Source of the DNA: Marinobacter orientalis
GTDB taxonomy: Bacteria; Pseudomonadota; Gammaproteobacteria; Pseudomonadales; Oleiphilaceae
Direction of reading: 5' to 3'
DNA: 64,000 nt
Assembly (NCBI RefSeq): GCF_004792665.1
Contig: NZ_SRZX01000006.1
Span: forward strand, 124,001-188,000
Shown here: positions 55,004 to 63,568 of the stretch, piece by piece
How the letters are laid out: every line of letters starts with the position of its first letter
Position numbering within the stretch: the stretch's first letter is position 1
Program-made: the position numbers and the translations under genes
The notes under the pieces: model-generated
Told to the model about the DNA's origin: nothing
Databases searched by the model: none
What the model saw: the letters and a program-made list of their open reading frames with translations, nothing else

Positions 55004-55032
55004 TTGACAAAACTTAATATGTTAATTAGATT
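55004..55032 (+). promoter_or_regulatory. HpaR-controlled promoter of hpaF-TRAP unit with operator O3
   Basis: Perfect TTGACA (55004-55009), 17-bp spacer, TAGATT (55027-55032). The operator AAACTTAA-TATG-TTAATTAG (55010-55029) fills the spacer. It points rightward; O2 for the opposite direction lies about 90 bp away, so the two divergent units can be repressed together. Confidence 0.78.
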
Positions 55033-55112
55033 CTGGTGAGTGGTCTCTGAGCTGCAAATGCTGCCAGGGGCGTCAAGCAATAACGATGAACATATCATCC
55101 GGGACTCATCCT

Positions 55113-55499
55113 ATGCCTCATTTCATCGTCGAGTATTCGGGTAATCTCCACGACCGTCTGGAGTTCCAGTCGCTGTTCGCACGTTTACACGAATACATTG
55201 TCTCTACCGGGGCTTTCCCCATCGGTGGTGTGCGCAGTCGGGCTATTCGTTGTGACGACTTCCGGGTCGCGGACGGCAGAGAAGACTTTGCCTTCCTCAA
55301 CCTGACTCTGAAGATCGGTCATGGCCGGGACATGGTGTTGAAGAAGGAAGTCGCGGAGCGTGTGTTCGACATACTCTGCGACTGGATGAGGCCGGTCACT
55401 GATACCAGCTATTGCCAGATTTCATTCGAGATGACGGAGCTGGATCCTGTTCTCAAATTCAACAAAAACAACATTCATCCTCTGTTCTCAAATAGCTGA
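55113..55499 (+). CDS. hpaF: 5-carboxymethyl-2-hydroxymuconate delta-isomerase
   Basis: Tautomerase-superfamily enzyme acting between HpaE and HpaG. Starting at the ATG at 55113 the protein begins MPHFIVEYSGN, so removal of Met leaves the catalytic Pro1; an earlier in-frame ATG at 55086 would bury it. 128 residues, ending 'LDPVLKFNKNNIHPLFSNS' like E. coli HpaF ('NFKQNNVHALF'). Weak SD. First gene of a rightward unit with a TRAP transporter. Confidence 0.93.
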   Translation: MPHFIVEYSGNLHDRLEFQSLFARLHEYIVSTGAFPIGGVRSRAIRCDDFRVADGREDFAFLNLTLKIGHGRDMVLKKEVAERVFDILCDWMRPVTDTSYCQISFEMTELDPVLKFNKNNIHPLFSNS

Positions 55500-55518
55500 A
55501 GGGAATCTGACACGGGAG

Positions 55519-55567
55519 GGCGCTGCAAGACCCTGTAGTGGCAGCGTCAGGAAGGTTCGCGGGTCTT
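55519..55567 (+). other. Possible mRNA pseudoknot between hpaF and dctP
   Basis: GGCGCTGC (55519-55526) pairs with GCAGCGTC (55541-55548). The loop begins AAGACCC (55527-55533), which is fully complementary to GGGTCTT at 55561-55567, so the two stems could form an H-type pseudoknot 56 bases before the dctP ATG. Confidence 0.4.
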
Positions 55568-55622
55568 CCCGGGCCGCGGCAACGCAAGTAATAACTACAA
55601 AACGATCAGGAGAAAGGCCGTT

Positions 55623-56660
55623 ATGACAAAAACAAAACTCTTTACTAAAGCCGCCATCCTTTCATTGGGGCTGGCCGTGTCCGGCAGCGCCATCGCCGCC
55701 ACGACATTGCACATCGGGACCTGGCTGCCACCGACGAACCCGCAGAACGCCGTGGTCTGGCCGACGTGGGCCAAATGGGTTGAAGAGGCAACGGAAGGAC
55801 GGGTCAAGGTTGAAATCCAACATGATCTGGGCCATCCGAAAACCCTGTTCACGCTGGTAGAGGACGGTGTCGTCGACGCGGGATTCAGTTACCACGGTTA
55901 TGTTCCGGGCCGTTTCCAGTTGCCCCAGATCGTGGAACTGCCGGGCCTGGGTGTAGGAGCCGAAGCGGGGTCCGTGGCACTGTGGCATGTGTATAACAAA
56001 TACTTCATGGACTCCGGCGAGTTTGAAGGCCTGACCCTCCTGGGCATGTTTACCCATGGTCCGGGCTATATCCATTCCATTGAGCCAATCACCTCCTTCG
56101 ACCAGATAGAGGGCAAGAAGATTCGTATTGGTGGTGGCGTCCAGACCGAGCTCGGCGAGAGGATGGACGTGACTGCAGTTTCAGCGCCAGCCCCGAAAGT
56201 CTATGAAATGATGCAGCAGGGGGTGATTGATGGTGCCTTCCTCCCCATGGGTGAGCAGAAGACCCTGCGTCTCAAGGAAGTGGCGCCCAACGTCACTATG
56301 CTTCCCGGTGGCATGTACCTCGGCAGTTTCTCCATGTTCATCAATCCCTACTTCCTCGAGAAACTGGATCCCAAAGATCGCGAGGCGATCATGAGCGTAT
56401 CGGGTGAAAAGCTCTCCGCCCTGGCCGGACGCGCATGGGATGATATTGATGACGAGGGCCTGAAGGCCGCGCAGGAGGCCGGCGTCAACATCATCCGCGT
56501 CGAGGAAGGGGACCAGATGGCGCAGGAGTTCCAGAAGCTGATTCAGGGCATGGACGAACAGTGGATCCAGAATGTGTCCGATCGTGCTCCGAATGCCCGA
56601 CAGGCGCTTGAAGAGCTGCGCACCGTTGCCCGGGAGTATGAGTCTGAGCAGCAGGAGTAA
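55623..56660 (+). CDS. dctP: TRAP transporter substrate-binding protein (DctP family)
   Basis: Periplasmic receptor of a TRAP importer. 345 residues with a clear signal peptide ('LFTKAAILSLGLAVSGSAIA'), then the mature 'ATTLHIGTWLPPTNPQN' and the DctP-family core 'GKKIRIGGGVQTELGERMDVTAVSAPAPKVYEMMQQGVIDGAF'. The substrate is unknown; being in an HpaR-controlled unit, a hydroxyphenylacetate or related aromatic acid is likely. CAGGAGAAAGG lies before the ATG. Confidence 0.9.
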   Translation: MTKTKLFTKAAILSLGLAVSGSAIAATTLHIGTWLPPTNPQNAVVWPTWAKWVEEATEGRVKVEIQHDLGHPKTLFTLVEDGVVDAGFSYHGYVPGRFQLPQIVELPGLGVGAEAGSVALWHVYNKYFMDSGEFEGLTLLGMFTHGPGYIHSIEPITSFDQIEGKKIRIGGGVQTELGERMDVTAVSAPAPKVYEMMQQGVIDGAFLPMGEQKTLRLKEVAPNVTMLPGGMYLGSFSMFINPYFLEKLDPKDREAIMSVSGEKLSALAGRAWDDIDDEGLKAAQEAGVNIIRVEEGDQMAQEFQKLIQGMDEQWIQNVSDRAPNARQALEELRTVAREYESEQQE

Positions 56661-56664
56661 ACAC

Positions 56665-57180
56665 ATGTCTCTCGCTACATGGGTTAACAGAGATTACAGC
56701 GAGAAGGGGCCAGCCAAGTGGCTGGCCTTTCTTCTGGAGCTTGTAGCAGCGTCAGTTCTCTTCCTGCTTATGCTGATAACCTGCCTGGACGTTGGCGGTC
56801 GCTATCTCTTCAACAGTCCCGTCCCCGGGGCCACGGAGCTCACGCGACTCGGCCTTGCCCTGATGGTATTCGCGGCGATGCCGGTTATCACCTATCGCGG
56901 TGGGCATATCGTGGTGGATCTGCTGGATCATGTGCTGGGGGAAAAGGTGTTGAAGGTGCTGGGACTGGTTTCGGCCCTGATTATTTCCTCTTCGATGTAC
57001 TTCCTTGCGGTACGGATCTTTGAGCTTGGCGAGAGGTCGATCCGCCGTGGTGTTGTGACGGAATTTCTCGGCTTGCCCAGTGGTTATATCGTCCAGTACA
57101 TCGCCATTATGAGCTGGCTGACCGCCGCCGGCATGATAACGCTCGGCGTTTACCGCATCCTGTTCATTGCTGACAAATAA
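56665..57180 (+). CDS. dctQ: TRAP transporter small membrane subunit (DctQ)
   Basis: 171 residues with four hydrophobic segments and the family motif 'LDVGGRYLFNSPVPGATELTRLGLALMVFAAMPVITYRGGHIVVDLL'. It starts 5 bases after dctP at an ATG with AGGAG upstream. It pairs with the large subunit that follows. Confidence 0.9.
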   Translation: MSLATWVNRDYSEKGPAKWLAFLLELVAASVLFLLMLITCLDVGGRYLFNSPVPGATELTRLGLALMVFAAMPVITYRGGHIVVDLLDHVLGEKVLKVLGLVSALIISSSMYFLAVRIFELGERSIRRGVVTEFLGLPSGYIVQYIAIMSWLTAAGMITLGVYRILFIADK

Positions 57181-57203
57181 CCCAATCAGTTACGGAAAAT
57201 TCT

Positions 57204-58532
57204 ATGACCGTCGTGCTGACCGGCTTTGCCGTTCTCCTTTTACTCATTGTGGTTCTGAGGGTGCCCATTGCCTTTGCCATGGGCCTGGTCGGCTTCTTTG
57301 GTTTCGCCATGCTGATGGGGCTGGATTTCACCAATTTCATGGAGTTCCGCTGGCGGGGCGTCCTGTCGATGGCATCCAACCGGGTGATCGATACGGTCCA
57401 GAGTTATAGCCTGTCGGTGATACCGTTGTTCGTGCTGATGGGTAACCTGGTGACCCGTTCGGGCCTTGCCCGGGAGCTTTACCATGTTTCCAATGCCTTT
57501 CTAGGCCATCGCAAGGGCGGATTGTCCATGGCAACGGTTGTGGCCTGTGGCGGTTTTTCGGCAATCTGTGGCTCCAGTCTGGCGACCTCCGCGACCATGG
57601 CCAAGGTGGCCATGCCGCCTATGCGCAAGTATGGCTATTCAGACGCGCTGGCAACGGCTTCCATTGCCGCTGGCGGAACCCTGGGCATTCTGATCCCGCC
57701 GAGCATTATCCTGGTCATCTACGGCCTGCTGACGGAATCGAGTATCCGCGAGCTCTTTGCTGCCGGTTTTATCCCGGGGCTACTGGGTGTCCTGCTGTAT
57801 CTGGCGGCCGTTTGGTACGTCGTCAAGCGCAACCCTGATGCCGGGCCAGCCGGAGACAAGACTCCCTGGGCGGAACGCCTGGAGGCTCTCAAGAGCGTAT
57901 GGGGCGTGCTTGCACTGTTTACCGTGGTGATGGGGGGCATTTATATGGGCGTATTCACCCCCACCGAAGCGGCCGGTGTCGGTGCCGGTGGCGCTTTTCT
58001 GATTACTCTCGCACGGCGCAGCCTCACCTGGTCGACTCTCTTCGAGACGCTGTCGGATACAGCGCGCACTTCGGCGATGCTGTTTGCCGTGTTGATCGGG
58101 GCACTGATTTTTTCTGACTTTATTAACCGGGCGGGGCTTCCGGACATGCTGCTGAGCCTGGTTACCTCGCTGGATGTGTCCCCCATCATGGTCATACTGG
58201 CCATTCTTGGCGTTTATCTCGTGCTTGGCATGGTGTTCGAGAGCCTGTCCATGATGCTGTTGACGGTTCCTGTGTTTTACCCGTTGGTGGAAAGCCTGGG
58301 TTTCGATCTCGTCTGGTTCGGTATCGTCGTTGTAGTGGTTACCGAAATCAGCCTGATCACACCGCCGGTGGGTATGAACGTCTTTGTGCTCAGCGCAGTA
58401 CTGAGAGATGTTAAAACGGGCACCATCTTCAGGGGTGTTACCCCGTTCTGGTGTGCCGATATTGTGCGTCTGGCGCTGATTGTGTTTATTGCCCAGATTT
58501 CGCTGTTTTTGCCGGATCTGCTGTATCACTGA
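57204..58532 (+). CDS. dctM: TRAP transporter large membrane subunit (DctM)
   Basis: Na+-coupled translocation subunit, 442 residues with about 12 hydrophobic segments. Family motifs: 'VIPLFVLMGNLVTRSGLARELY', 'GGFSAICGSSLATSATMAKVAMPPMRKYGYSDALATASIAAGGTLGILIPPSI' and 'EISLITPPVGMNVFVL'. Completes the DctPQM importer. Confidence 0.93.
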   Translation: MTVVLTGFAVLLLLIVVLRVPIAFAMGLVGFFGFAMLMGLDFTNFMEFRWRGVLSMASNRVIDTVQSYSLSVIPLFVLMGNLVTRSGLARELYHVSNAFLGHRKGGLSMATVVACGGFSAICGSSLATSATMAKVAMPPMRKYGYSDALATASIAAGGTLGILIPPSIILVIYGLLTESSIRELFAAGFIPGLLGVLLYLAAVWYVVKRNPDAGPAGDKTPWAERLEALKSVWGVLALFTVVMGGIYMGVFTPTEAAGVGAGGAFLITLARRSLTWSTLFETLSDTARTSAMLFAVLIGALIFSDFINRAGLPDMLLSLVTSLDVSPIMVILAILGVYLVLGMVFESLSMMLLTVPVFYPLVESLGFDLVWFGIVVVVVTEISLITPPVGMNVFVLSAVLRDVKTGTIFRGVTPFWCADIVRLALIVFIAQISLFLPDLLYH

Positions 58533-58576
58533 GTGATACAGTCTTTCCTGCCCTGGGTGGATAGAGGAGAAGAAAA

Positions 58577-59068
58577 ATGTTCCATGACGTTGAAAGGATT
58601 TTATACGCCTCCGATCTTGAAGAAGGGTCACGTCCGGCATTCCGTGCAGCAGTCAGCCTGTGTGGTCACTATGCCGGCGCTCAGATCACTTATCTGCATG
58701 TGATTGAGTCGCTGTCGGGTACCGCGCGCAGCGTGCTGAGTAACATGATGGAAAAAGAAGAGCTTGAGGACATGCTGCACAAGGGGATTGATGCGTTGAG
58801 CGTCAAGATCCGTGCGCGGATAGAGCGCTTTTGCGAGGAAGAGCTGGAAGAACACGAAGTGTTGGGCCTGAAGAACATTGAGGCCCGCATCGAGGAAGGC
58901 ACGCCCTGGCGTAAAATTCTTGCAGTCGGCGAGGAGATGAACGCCGATGTGATCGTTATGGGAACCCGCAAGCACAGCGCGCTGGGGCAGGCACTGATCG
59001 GATCTACCGCCACCAGAACGCTGACCCACTCCAAACGTCCGGTGCTGATCGTGCCGCTGGGCCACTAA
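58577..59068 (+). CDS. Universal stress protein, ATP-binding type
   Basis: 163 residues of the UspA fold: 'RILYASDLEEGSRPAFRAAVSL' at the N terminus and the nucleotide site 'MGTRKHSALGQALIGSTATRTL' (G-2x-G-9x-G-S/T). It lies 44 bases after dctM with a good SD (GAGGAGAA). UspA-like partners of TRAP transporters are known (TeaD of Halomonas), so it may modulate the importer. Confidence 0.88.
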   Translation: MFHDVERILYASDLEEGSRPAFRAAVSLCGHYAGAQITYLHVIESLSGTARSVLSNMMEKEELEDMLHKGIDALSVKIRARIERFCEEELEEHEVLGLKNIEARIEEGTPWRKILAVGEEMNADVIVMGTRKHSALGQALIGSTATRTLTHSKRPVLIVPLGH

Positions 59069-59116
59069 ATTTTTGACGATGCTCAGCCGTTCCGGCAATA
59101 ACTGTATCAAGCGACG

Positions 59117-59145
59117 AAAAACGCCAGCCTTTAGGCTGGCGTTTT
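59117..59145. terminator. Bidirectional terminator between the usp gene and acnB
   Basis: AAAACGCCAGCCT and AGGCTGGCGTTTT are fully complementary around a two-base centre. A and T runs on either side serve both convergent transcripts. Confidence 0.9.
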
Positions 59146-59163
59146 CATGGTGCTAGCTGAAAC

Positions 59164-61758
59164 TTAAGCAACGTTCGCTTCAGAAGCCTTCTTGGTGTAT
59201 TTCTCCATCTGGTCGAAGTTAAGATACTTGTAGATCTCTTTCGACATGCTGTTCAGGTCCTTGGCGTACTCCATATATTCCTCCGCGGAGGGGAGTTTGC
59301 CCAGTACTGCGCCTACTGCCGCCAGTTCCGCGGAGGTCAGGTACACGTTGGCACCATCGCCCAGGCGGTTGGGGAAGTTACGGGTGGAGGTGGACAGCAC
59401 CGTGCTCTTGGCGGCAACACGTGCCTGGTTGCCCATGCACAGGGAACAGCCCGGCATCTCGGTGCGAACACCGGCGGTGCCGTAGATGTTGAAGTAACCT
59501 TCTTCCATCAACTGGGCCTGATCCATCTTGGTGGGAGGTGACATCCACAGACGGGTTTTCAGGGGCTCCTTGTTCTGTGCCAGCAGTTTACCCGCCGCAC
59601 GGAAGTGACCGATGTTGGTCATGCAGGAACCGATGAATACCTCGTCCACCTTGTCGCCGGCGACTTCAGACAGGGTGCGGGCGTCGTCGGGATCGTTCGG
59701 GCAGCACACGATCGGCTCTTTGATCTCGGCCAGGTCGATTTCCACCACGTGGGCATACTCCGCGTCCTTGTCGGCACGCATCAGTTTCGGATCGGCAATC
59801 CACTCTTCCATCTGCTGGGCGCGACGCTCCAGGGTACGCGGATCGCCGTAACCTTCGGCAATCATCCAGCGCAGCATGGTGATGTTGGAGCGCAGGTACT
59901 CGGCTACGGACTCTTCAGACAGGTTGATGGTACAGCCTGCTGCAGAGCGCTCGGCAGACGCGTCAGACAGCTCGAACGCCTGCTCAACGGTCAGGTGCTC
60001 AAGGCCTTCGATTTCCAGGATGCGACCCGAGAACTCGTTGATCTTGCCCTTCTTCTCAACGGTCAGCATGCCCTGCTTGATGCCGTACAGCGGGATGGCA
60101 TGTACCAGGTCACGCAGGGTAATGCCTGGTTGCATTTCGCCCTTGAAGCGAACCAGAACGGACTCCGGCATATCCAGCGGCATAACCCCGGTGGCAGCGG
60201 CAAACGCCACCAGACCGGAACCGGCCGGGAAGGAGATGCCCATGGGGAAACGGGTGTGGGAGTCACCACCGGTGCCCACGGTGTCCGGCAGCAGCATGCG
60301 GTTCAGCCAGGAGTGGATGATGCCGTCGCCGGGACGCAGGGAAACGCCGCCACGGGTACGGATAAAGTCCGGCATTGTGTGCTGCATTTCAACGTCAACC
60401 GGCTTCGGATAAGCGGCAGTGTGACAGAAGGACTGCATCACCAGATCCGCCTGGAAGCCCAGGCACGCCAGGTCTTTGAGCTCGTCGCGGGTCATCGGGC
60501 CGGTAGTGTCCTGGGAGCCGACGGTGGTCATGTGCGGCTCGCAGTAGGTGCCAGGGCGAACGCCTTTGCCTTCGTCCAGGCCGCAGGCCTTGCCGACCAT
60601 CTTCTGGCCCAGGGTGAAGCCCTTGGTGCCTTCTTCCGGGTCATTGGGCAGACGGAAGATATCGGTAGCGCCCATGCCCAGTGCTGTGCGGGCCTTGTTG
60701 GTCAGGCCACGACCGATGATCAGCGGAATACGGCCACCAGCCTGGACTTCGTCCAGGATTACGTCGGATTTGAAGTCGAACTCGGAGATGGTCTCTCCGG
60801 CTTCGTTGAGGATCTTGCCTTCGTACGGGCGGATTTCGATTACGTCGCCCATGTTCATGTCGTCGACCGGTGCTTCAAAGACCAGAGCGCCGGCATCTTC
60901 CATGGTGTTGAAGAAGATCGGGGCAACCTTGTTACCAATACAGACACCGCCGGCACGCTTGTTGGGCACGCCCGGAATGTCTTCGCCGAAGAACCACAGA
61001 ACGGAGTTGGTGGCGGACTTCCGTGAAGAACCGGTGCCGACAACATCACCAACGAAGGCGACCGGCAGGCCCCTGGACTTGATGTCGTCAATCTGACTCA
61101 TCGGGCCGGTGACGCCGGGCTCTTCGGGCTTGAGGCCGTCGCGCTCCATTTTATAGGCAGCGCGGGCGTGCAGCGGGATGTCCGGGCGGGACCAGGCATC
61201 GGGAGCAGGGGACAGGTCGTCGGTGTTGGTTTCGCCGGTAACCTTGAACACCACCATTTTGGTGCTCTCGGGGACCTTTTTCCTGTTGGTGAACCACTCG
61301 GCATTGGCCCAGGATTCAACCACGTCCTTGGCAACGGCGTTGCCGGCGTCCATCTTTTCCTTTACGTCGTTGAATGCATCAAACATCAGCAGGGTGTGCT
61401 TGAGCTCTTCGCCGGCGAGCTCGGCCAGTTCGTTATCGTCCAGAAGGTCAACCAGAGTGGCGATGTTGTAGCCACCCTGCATCATGCCCAGCAGCTGGAC
61501 AGCCTTCTTTTTGTCGATCAGCGGAGAAGAAGCTTCACCTTTGACAATGGCGGACAGGAAAGCGGCCTTGACGTAGGCGGCTTCGTCGACGCCCGGCGGG
61601 ATACGATTTTCCAGAAGGTAAACCAGTGTTTCTTCTTCCCCGGCCGGGGGATTTTTCAGGAGATCGACCAGCGCAGCGGTCTGCTCGGCATTCAGAGGCT
61701 TGGGGGGAATGCCCAGAGCTTCGCGTTCTGCAACGTGTTCACGGTAGGCTTCTAACAC
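59164..61758 (-). CDS. acnB: Aconitate hydratase B
   Basis: TCA-cycle [4Fe-4S] enzyme interconverting citrate and isocitrate. 864 residues against 865 in E. coli. The N-terminal HEAT-like domain has '[25 protein letters not shown]'; '[25 protein letters not shown]' follows; the cluster Cys lie in '[10 protein letters not shown]' and '[11 protein letters not shown]'. I chose the GTG at 61758: GAGGG is 8 bases upstream and the chain then begins 'LEAYREHV', aligned with E. coli 'LEEYRKHV'. The ATG five codons earlier contains that SD. Confidence 0.95.
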   Translation of the reverse strand: MLEAYREHVAEREALGIPPKPLNAEQTAALVDLLKNPPAGEEETLVYLLENRIPPGVDEAAYVKAAFLSAIVKGEASSPLIDKKKAVQLLGMMQGGYNIATLVDLLDDNELAELAGEELKHTLLMFDAFNDVKEKMDAGNAVAKDVVESWANAEWFTNRKKVPESTKMVVFKVTGETNTDDLSPAPDAWSRPDIPLHARAAYKMERDGLKPEEPGVTGPMSQIDDIKSRGLPVAFVGDVVGTGSSRKSATNSVLWFFGEDIPGVPNKRAGGVCIGNKVAPIFFNTMEDAGALVFEAPVDDMNMGDVIEIRPYEGKILNEAGETISEFDFKSDVILDEVQAGGRIPLIIGRGLTNKARTALGMGATDIFRLPNDPEEGTKGFTLGQKMVGKACGLDEGKGVRPGTYCEPHMTTVGSQDTTGPMTRDELKDLACLGFQADLVMQSFCHTAAYPKPVDVEMQHTMPDFIRTRGGVSLRPGDGIIHSWLNRMLLPDTVGTGGDSHTRFPMGISFPAGSGLVAFAAATGVMPLDMPESVLVRFKGEMQPGITLRDLVHAIPLYGIKQGMLTVEKKGKINEFSGRILEIEGLEHLTVEQAFELSDASAERSAAGCTINLSEESVAEYLRSNITMLRWMIAEGYGDPRTLERRAQQMEEWIADPKLMRADKDAEYAHVVEIDLAEIKEPIVCCPNDPDDARTLSEVAGDKVDEVFIGSCMTNIGHFRAAGKLLAQNKEPLKTRLWMSPPTKMDQAQLMEEGYFNIYGTAGVRTEMPGCSLCMGNQARVAAKSTVLSTSTRNFPNRLGDGANVYLTSAELAAVGAVLGKLPSAEEYMEYAKDLNSMSKEIYKYLNFDQMEKYTKKASEANVA

Positions 61759-61952
61759 GATATGGACCCTCATCAGTTGGAATGTCCCGCGCCGTCGGCG
61801 TCGTTGCCCGGCGGGAGTTTTATGGCGAAAAGGCGTTAAGTTGGCGCTGCATTCTATAGGAAAGCCCTTATAAAGTTAAGTTGGACAGAGGTCGGAGAGA
61901 TCTGTTGATTGCGCTATACTCTGCGCCCGCAAATCACCACTGTAATGACGCC

Positions 61953-62555
61953 ATGAACAACGCCCTGGAAGAGATTCACGATTTTCTGCCGTGCCGGACT
62001 CCACCAAGATGGATCGACAACGCCCTGGCCAACCAGGACCTGATGCTGATCGACCACGCCCATTGCGAAAAAAAGGCAGCCTCCACGGCACTGAGCCTGA
62101 TGTATCGCTACGTGGACAACACTGACCTGCTCAACAGGATGTCCCGTCTGGCCCGTGAGGAACTGCGCCATTTCGAACAGGTGCTGGCCATTATGAAGAA
62201 GCGGGGCGTGCGCTATGATCACCTCACTCCGGCACGTTATGCCGCTGGCCTTCGCAAGGAGGTGAGGGCGCAGGACCCGGGCCGACTGGTGGATGTTCTG
62301 ATCGTCGGAGCCATTATTGAGGCCCGCTCCTGTGAGCGCTTTGCCGCGCTCGCGCCGCACCTTGATGGCAGACTGGCGGATTTCTACAACGGGCTTCTGA
62401 AATCGGAGGCACGTCACTACCGGGACTATCTGGTTCTGGCGGCGCAGGCCGCCGGTGGCCCGGTGGACGATCGTGTAACGGATTTTCTGGAAATTGAAAA
62501 GCAGTTGATCGAGTCGCCGGACACCGAGTTCCGCTTTCACAGCGGGCCGGTCTGA
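61953..62555 (+). CDS. miaE: tRNA-(ms2io6A) hydroxylase
   Basis: Diiron monooxygenase that hydroxylates the isopentenyl group of ms2i6A37 in tRNAs reading UNN codons. 200 residues with the iron-ligand pattern 'DHAHCEKKAASTAL', 'REELRHFEQVLAIM', 'GAIIEARSCERFAALAPHL' and 'SEARHYRDYLVLA', ending 'EFRFHSGPV' as in Salmonella MiaE. No SD is seen before the ATG. Divergent from acnB. Confidence 0.92.
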   Translation: MNNALEEIHDFLPCRTPPRWIDNALANQDLMLIDHAHCEKKAASTALSLMYRYVDNTDLLNRMSRLAREELRHFEQVLAIMKKRGVRYDHLTPARYAAGLRKEVRAQDPGRLVDVLIVGAIIEARSCERFAALAPHLDGRLADFYNGLLKSEARHYRDYLVLAAQAAGGPVDDRVTDFLEIEKQLIESPDTEFRFHSGPV

Positions 62556-62558
62556 TGA

Positions 62559-63464
62559 TCAGGGATCCGGCATCGGTGGCTCCTGGAGCTGTTCGCAAAG
62601 CTCCATCCAGCGATCAATGCCGGCACTCCGGTATTTCTGCCGGTGAAGGATGAAGTAGAAAGTCCGGTCGAATTTCCGTTCTGAAGGAGCCTCCAGCGGT
62701 ACCAGGCTACCCCGCCGGAATGCATCCGCAAGACACACCCTGGACAGGCAGCCAATGCCGAGGTTGGCTTCTACCGCCCGTTTGATGGCTTCCGTGTGCT
62801 CCAGCTCCAGCAGAATATCCAGGTCCGGCAGCAGGCCGTGCATGCCCCGTTCAAAGGTCTGACGGGTGCCGGAACCCTGTTCTCTCATGACCCAGGTGGC
62901 GGATCGCAGGTCAGCATCTGAAAGCCTCCCCTTGCTGGCAAGAGGATGATGGGGAGAACAGAATACCACCAGCTCATCGCTTCTCCAGGGAATAACCTCC
63001 AGTTCGGAGGACTGCAACTCTCCCTCGATCAGCCCGATGTCCAGCTCGAAATCACTGACCCGTTTGGCAATGGTGCGGGTGTTGGCGACTTCAAGAGATA
63101 CTTTGGGATGCGTCGGGGTGTTCATGTATTTGGCCATAACGCCCACGGCCAGGTAGTTGCCAATGGTGAGTGTGGCGCCAACCTTGAGGGCTCCAACCTC
63201 GGTATGTTTGCTGAACGCCTGCTCAAGCTCACCTGACCGGGCCAGCAGGGCCTCTACTTTCGGGCGATACAGACGCCCCAGCTCGTTCAGCTGGAGACGT
63301 TTGCCAACACGGTCAAAAAGTTGAATGTCGAACTGGTTTTCCAGCTCTTTCAGGGCACTGCTCGCTGCAGACTGGGACATGGCCAGGGATTCAGCGGCGC
63401 GGGTAATGTTCTGATAGTGCGCTGCTGCAAGGAAGACCTCCAGCTGGCGGAAGCTATACCTCAT
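62559..63464 (-). CDS. LysR-family transcriptional regulator
   Basis: 301 residues with the N-terminal winged HTH ('FRQLEVFLAAAHYQNITRAAESLAMSQSAASSALKELENQF') and a C-terminal effector domain ('LKVGATLTIGNYLAVGVMAKYM...'). The effector domain resembles the CysL/YeiE group. Its 3' end is 3 bases from the miaE stop (convergent). No obvious metabolic neighbour identifies its target. Confidence 0.9.
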   Translation of the reverse strand: MRYSFRQLEVFLAAAHYQNITRAAESLAMSQSAASSALKELENQFDIQLFDRVGKRLQLNELGRLYRPKVEALLARSGELEQAFSKHTEVGALKVGATLTIGNYLAVGVMAKYMNTPTHPKVSLEVANTRTIAKRVSDFELDIGLIEGELQSSELEVIPWRSDELVVFCSPHHPLASKGRLSDADLRSATWVMREQGSGTRQTFERGMHGLLPDLDILLELEHTEAIKRAVEANLGIGCLSRVCLADAFRRGSLVPLEAPSERKFDRTFYFILHRQKYRSAGIDRWMELCEQLQEPPMPDP

Positions 63465-63568
63465 AATCGATCGGCTCGAATGAATTCATGAATGTGTTCG
63501 ATTAAATCGGTACGTTAGCTTCCTGCCAGTGTTTATTCAACAAGGACCGTTACTGGGTCCGTTTCGGC

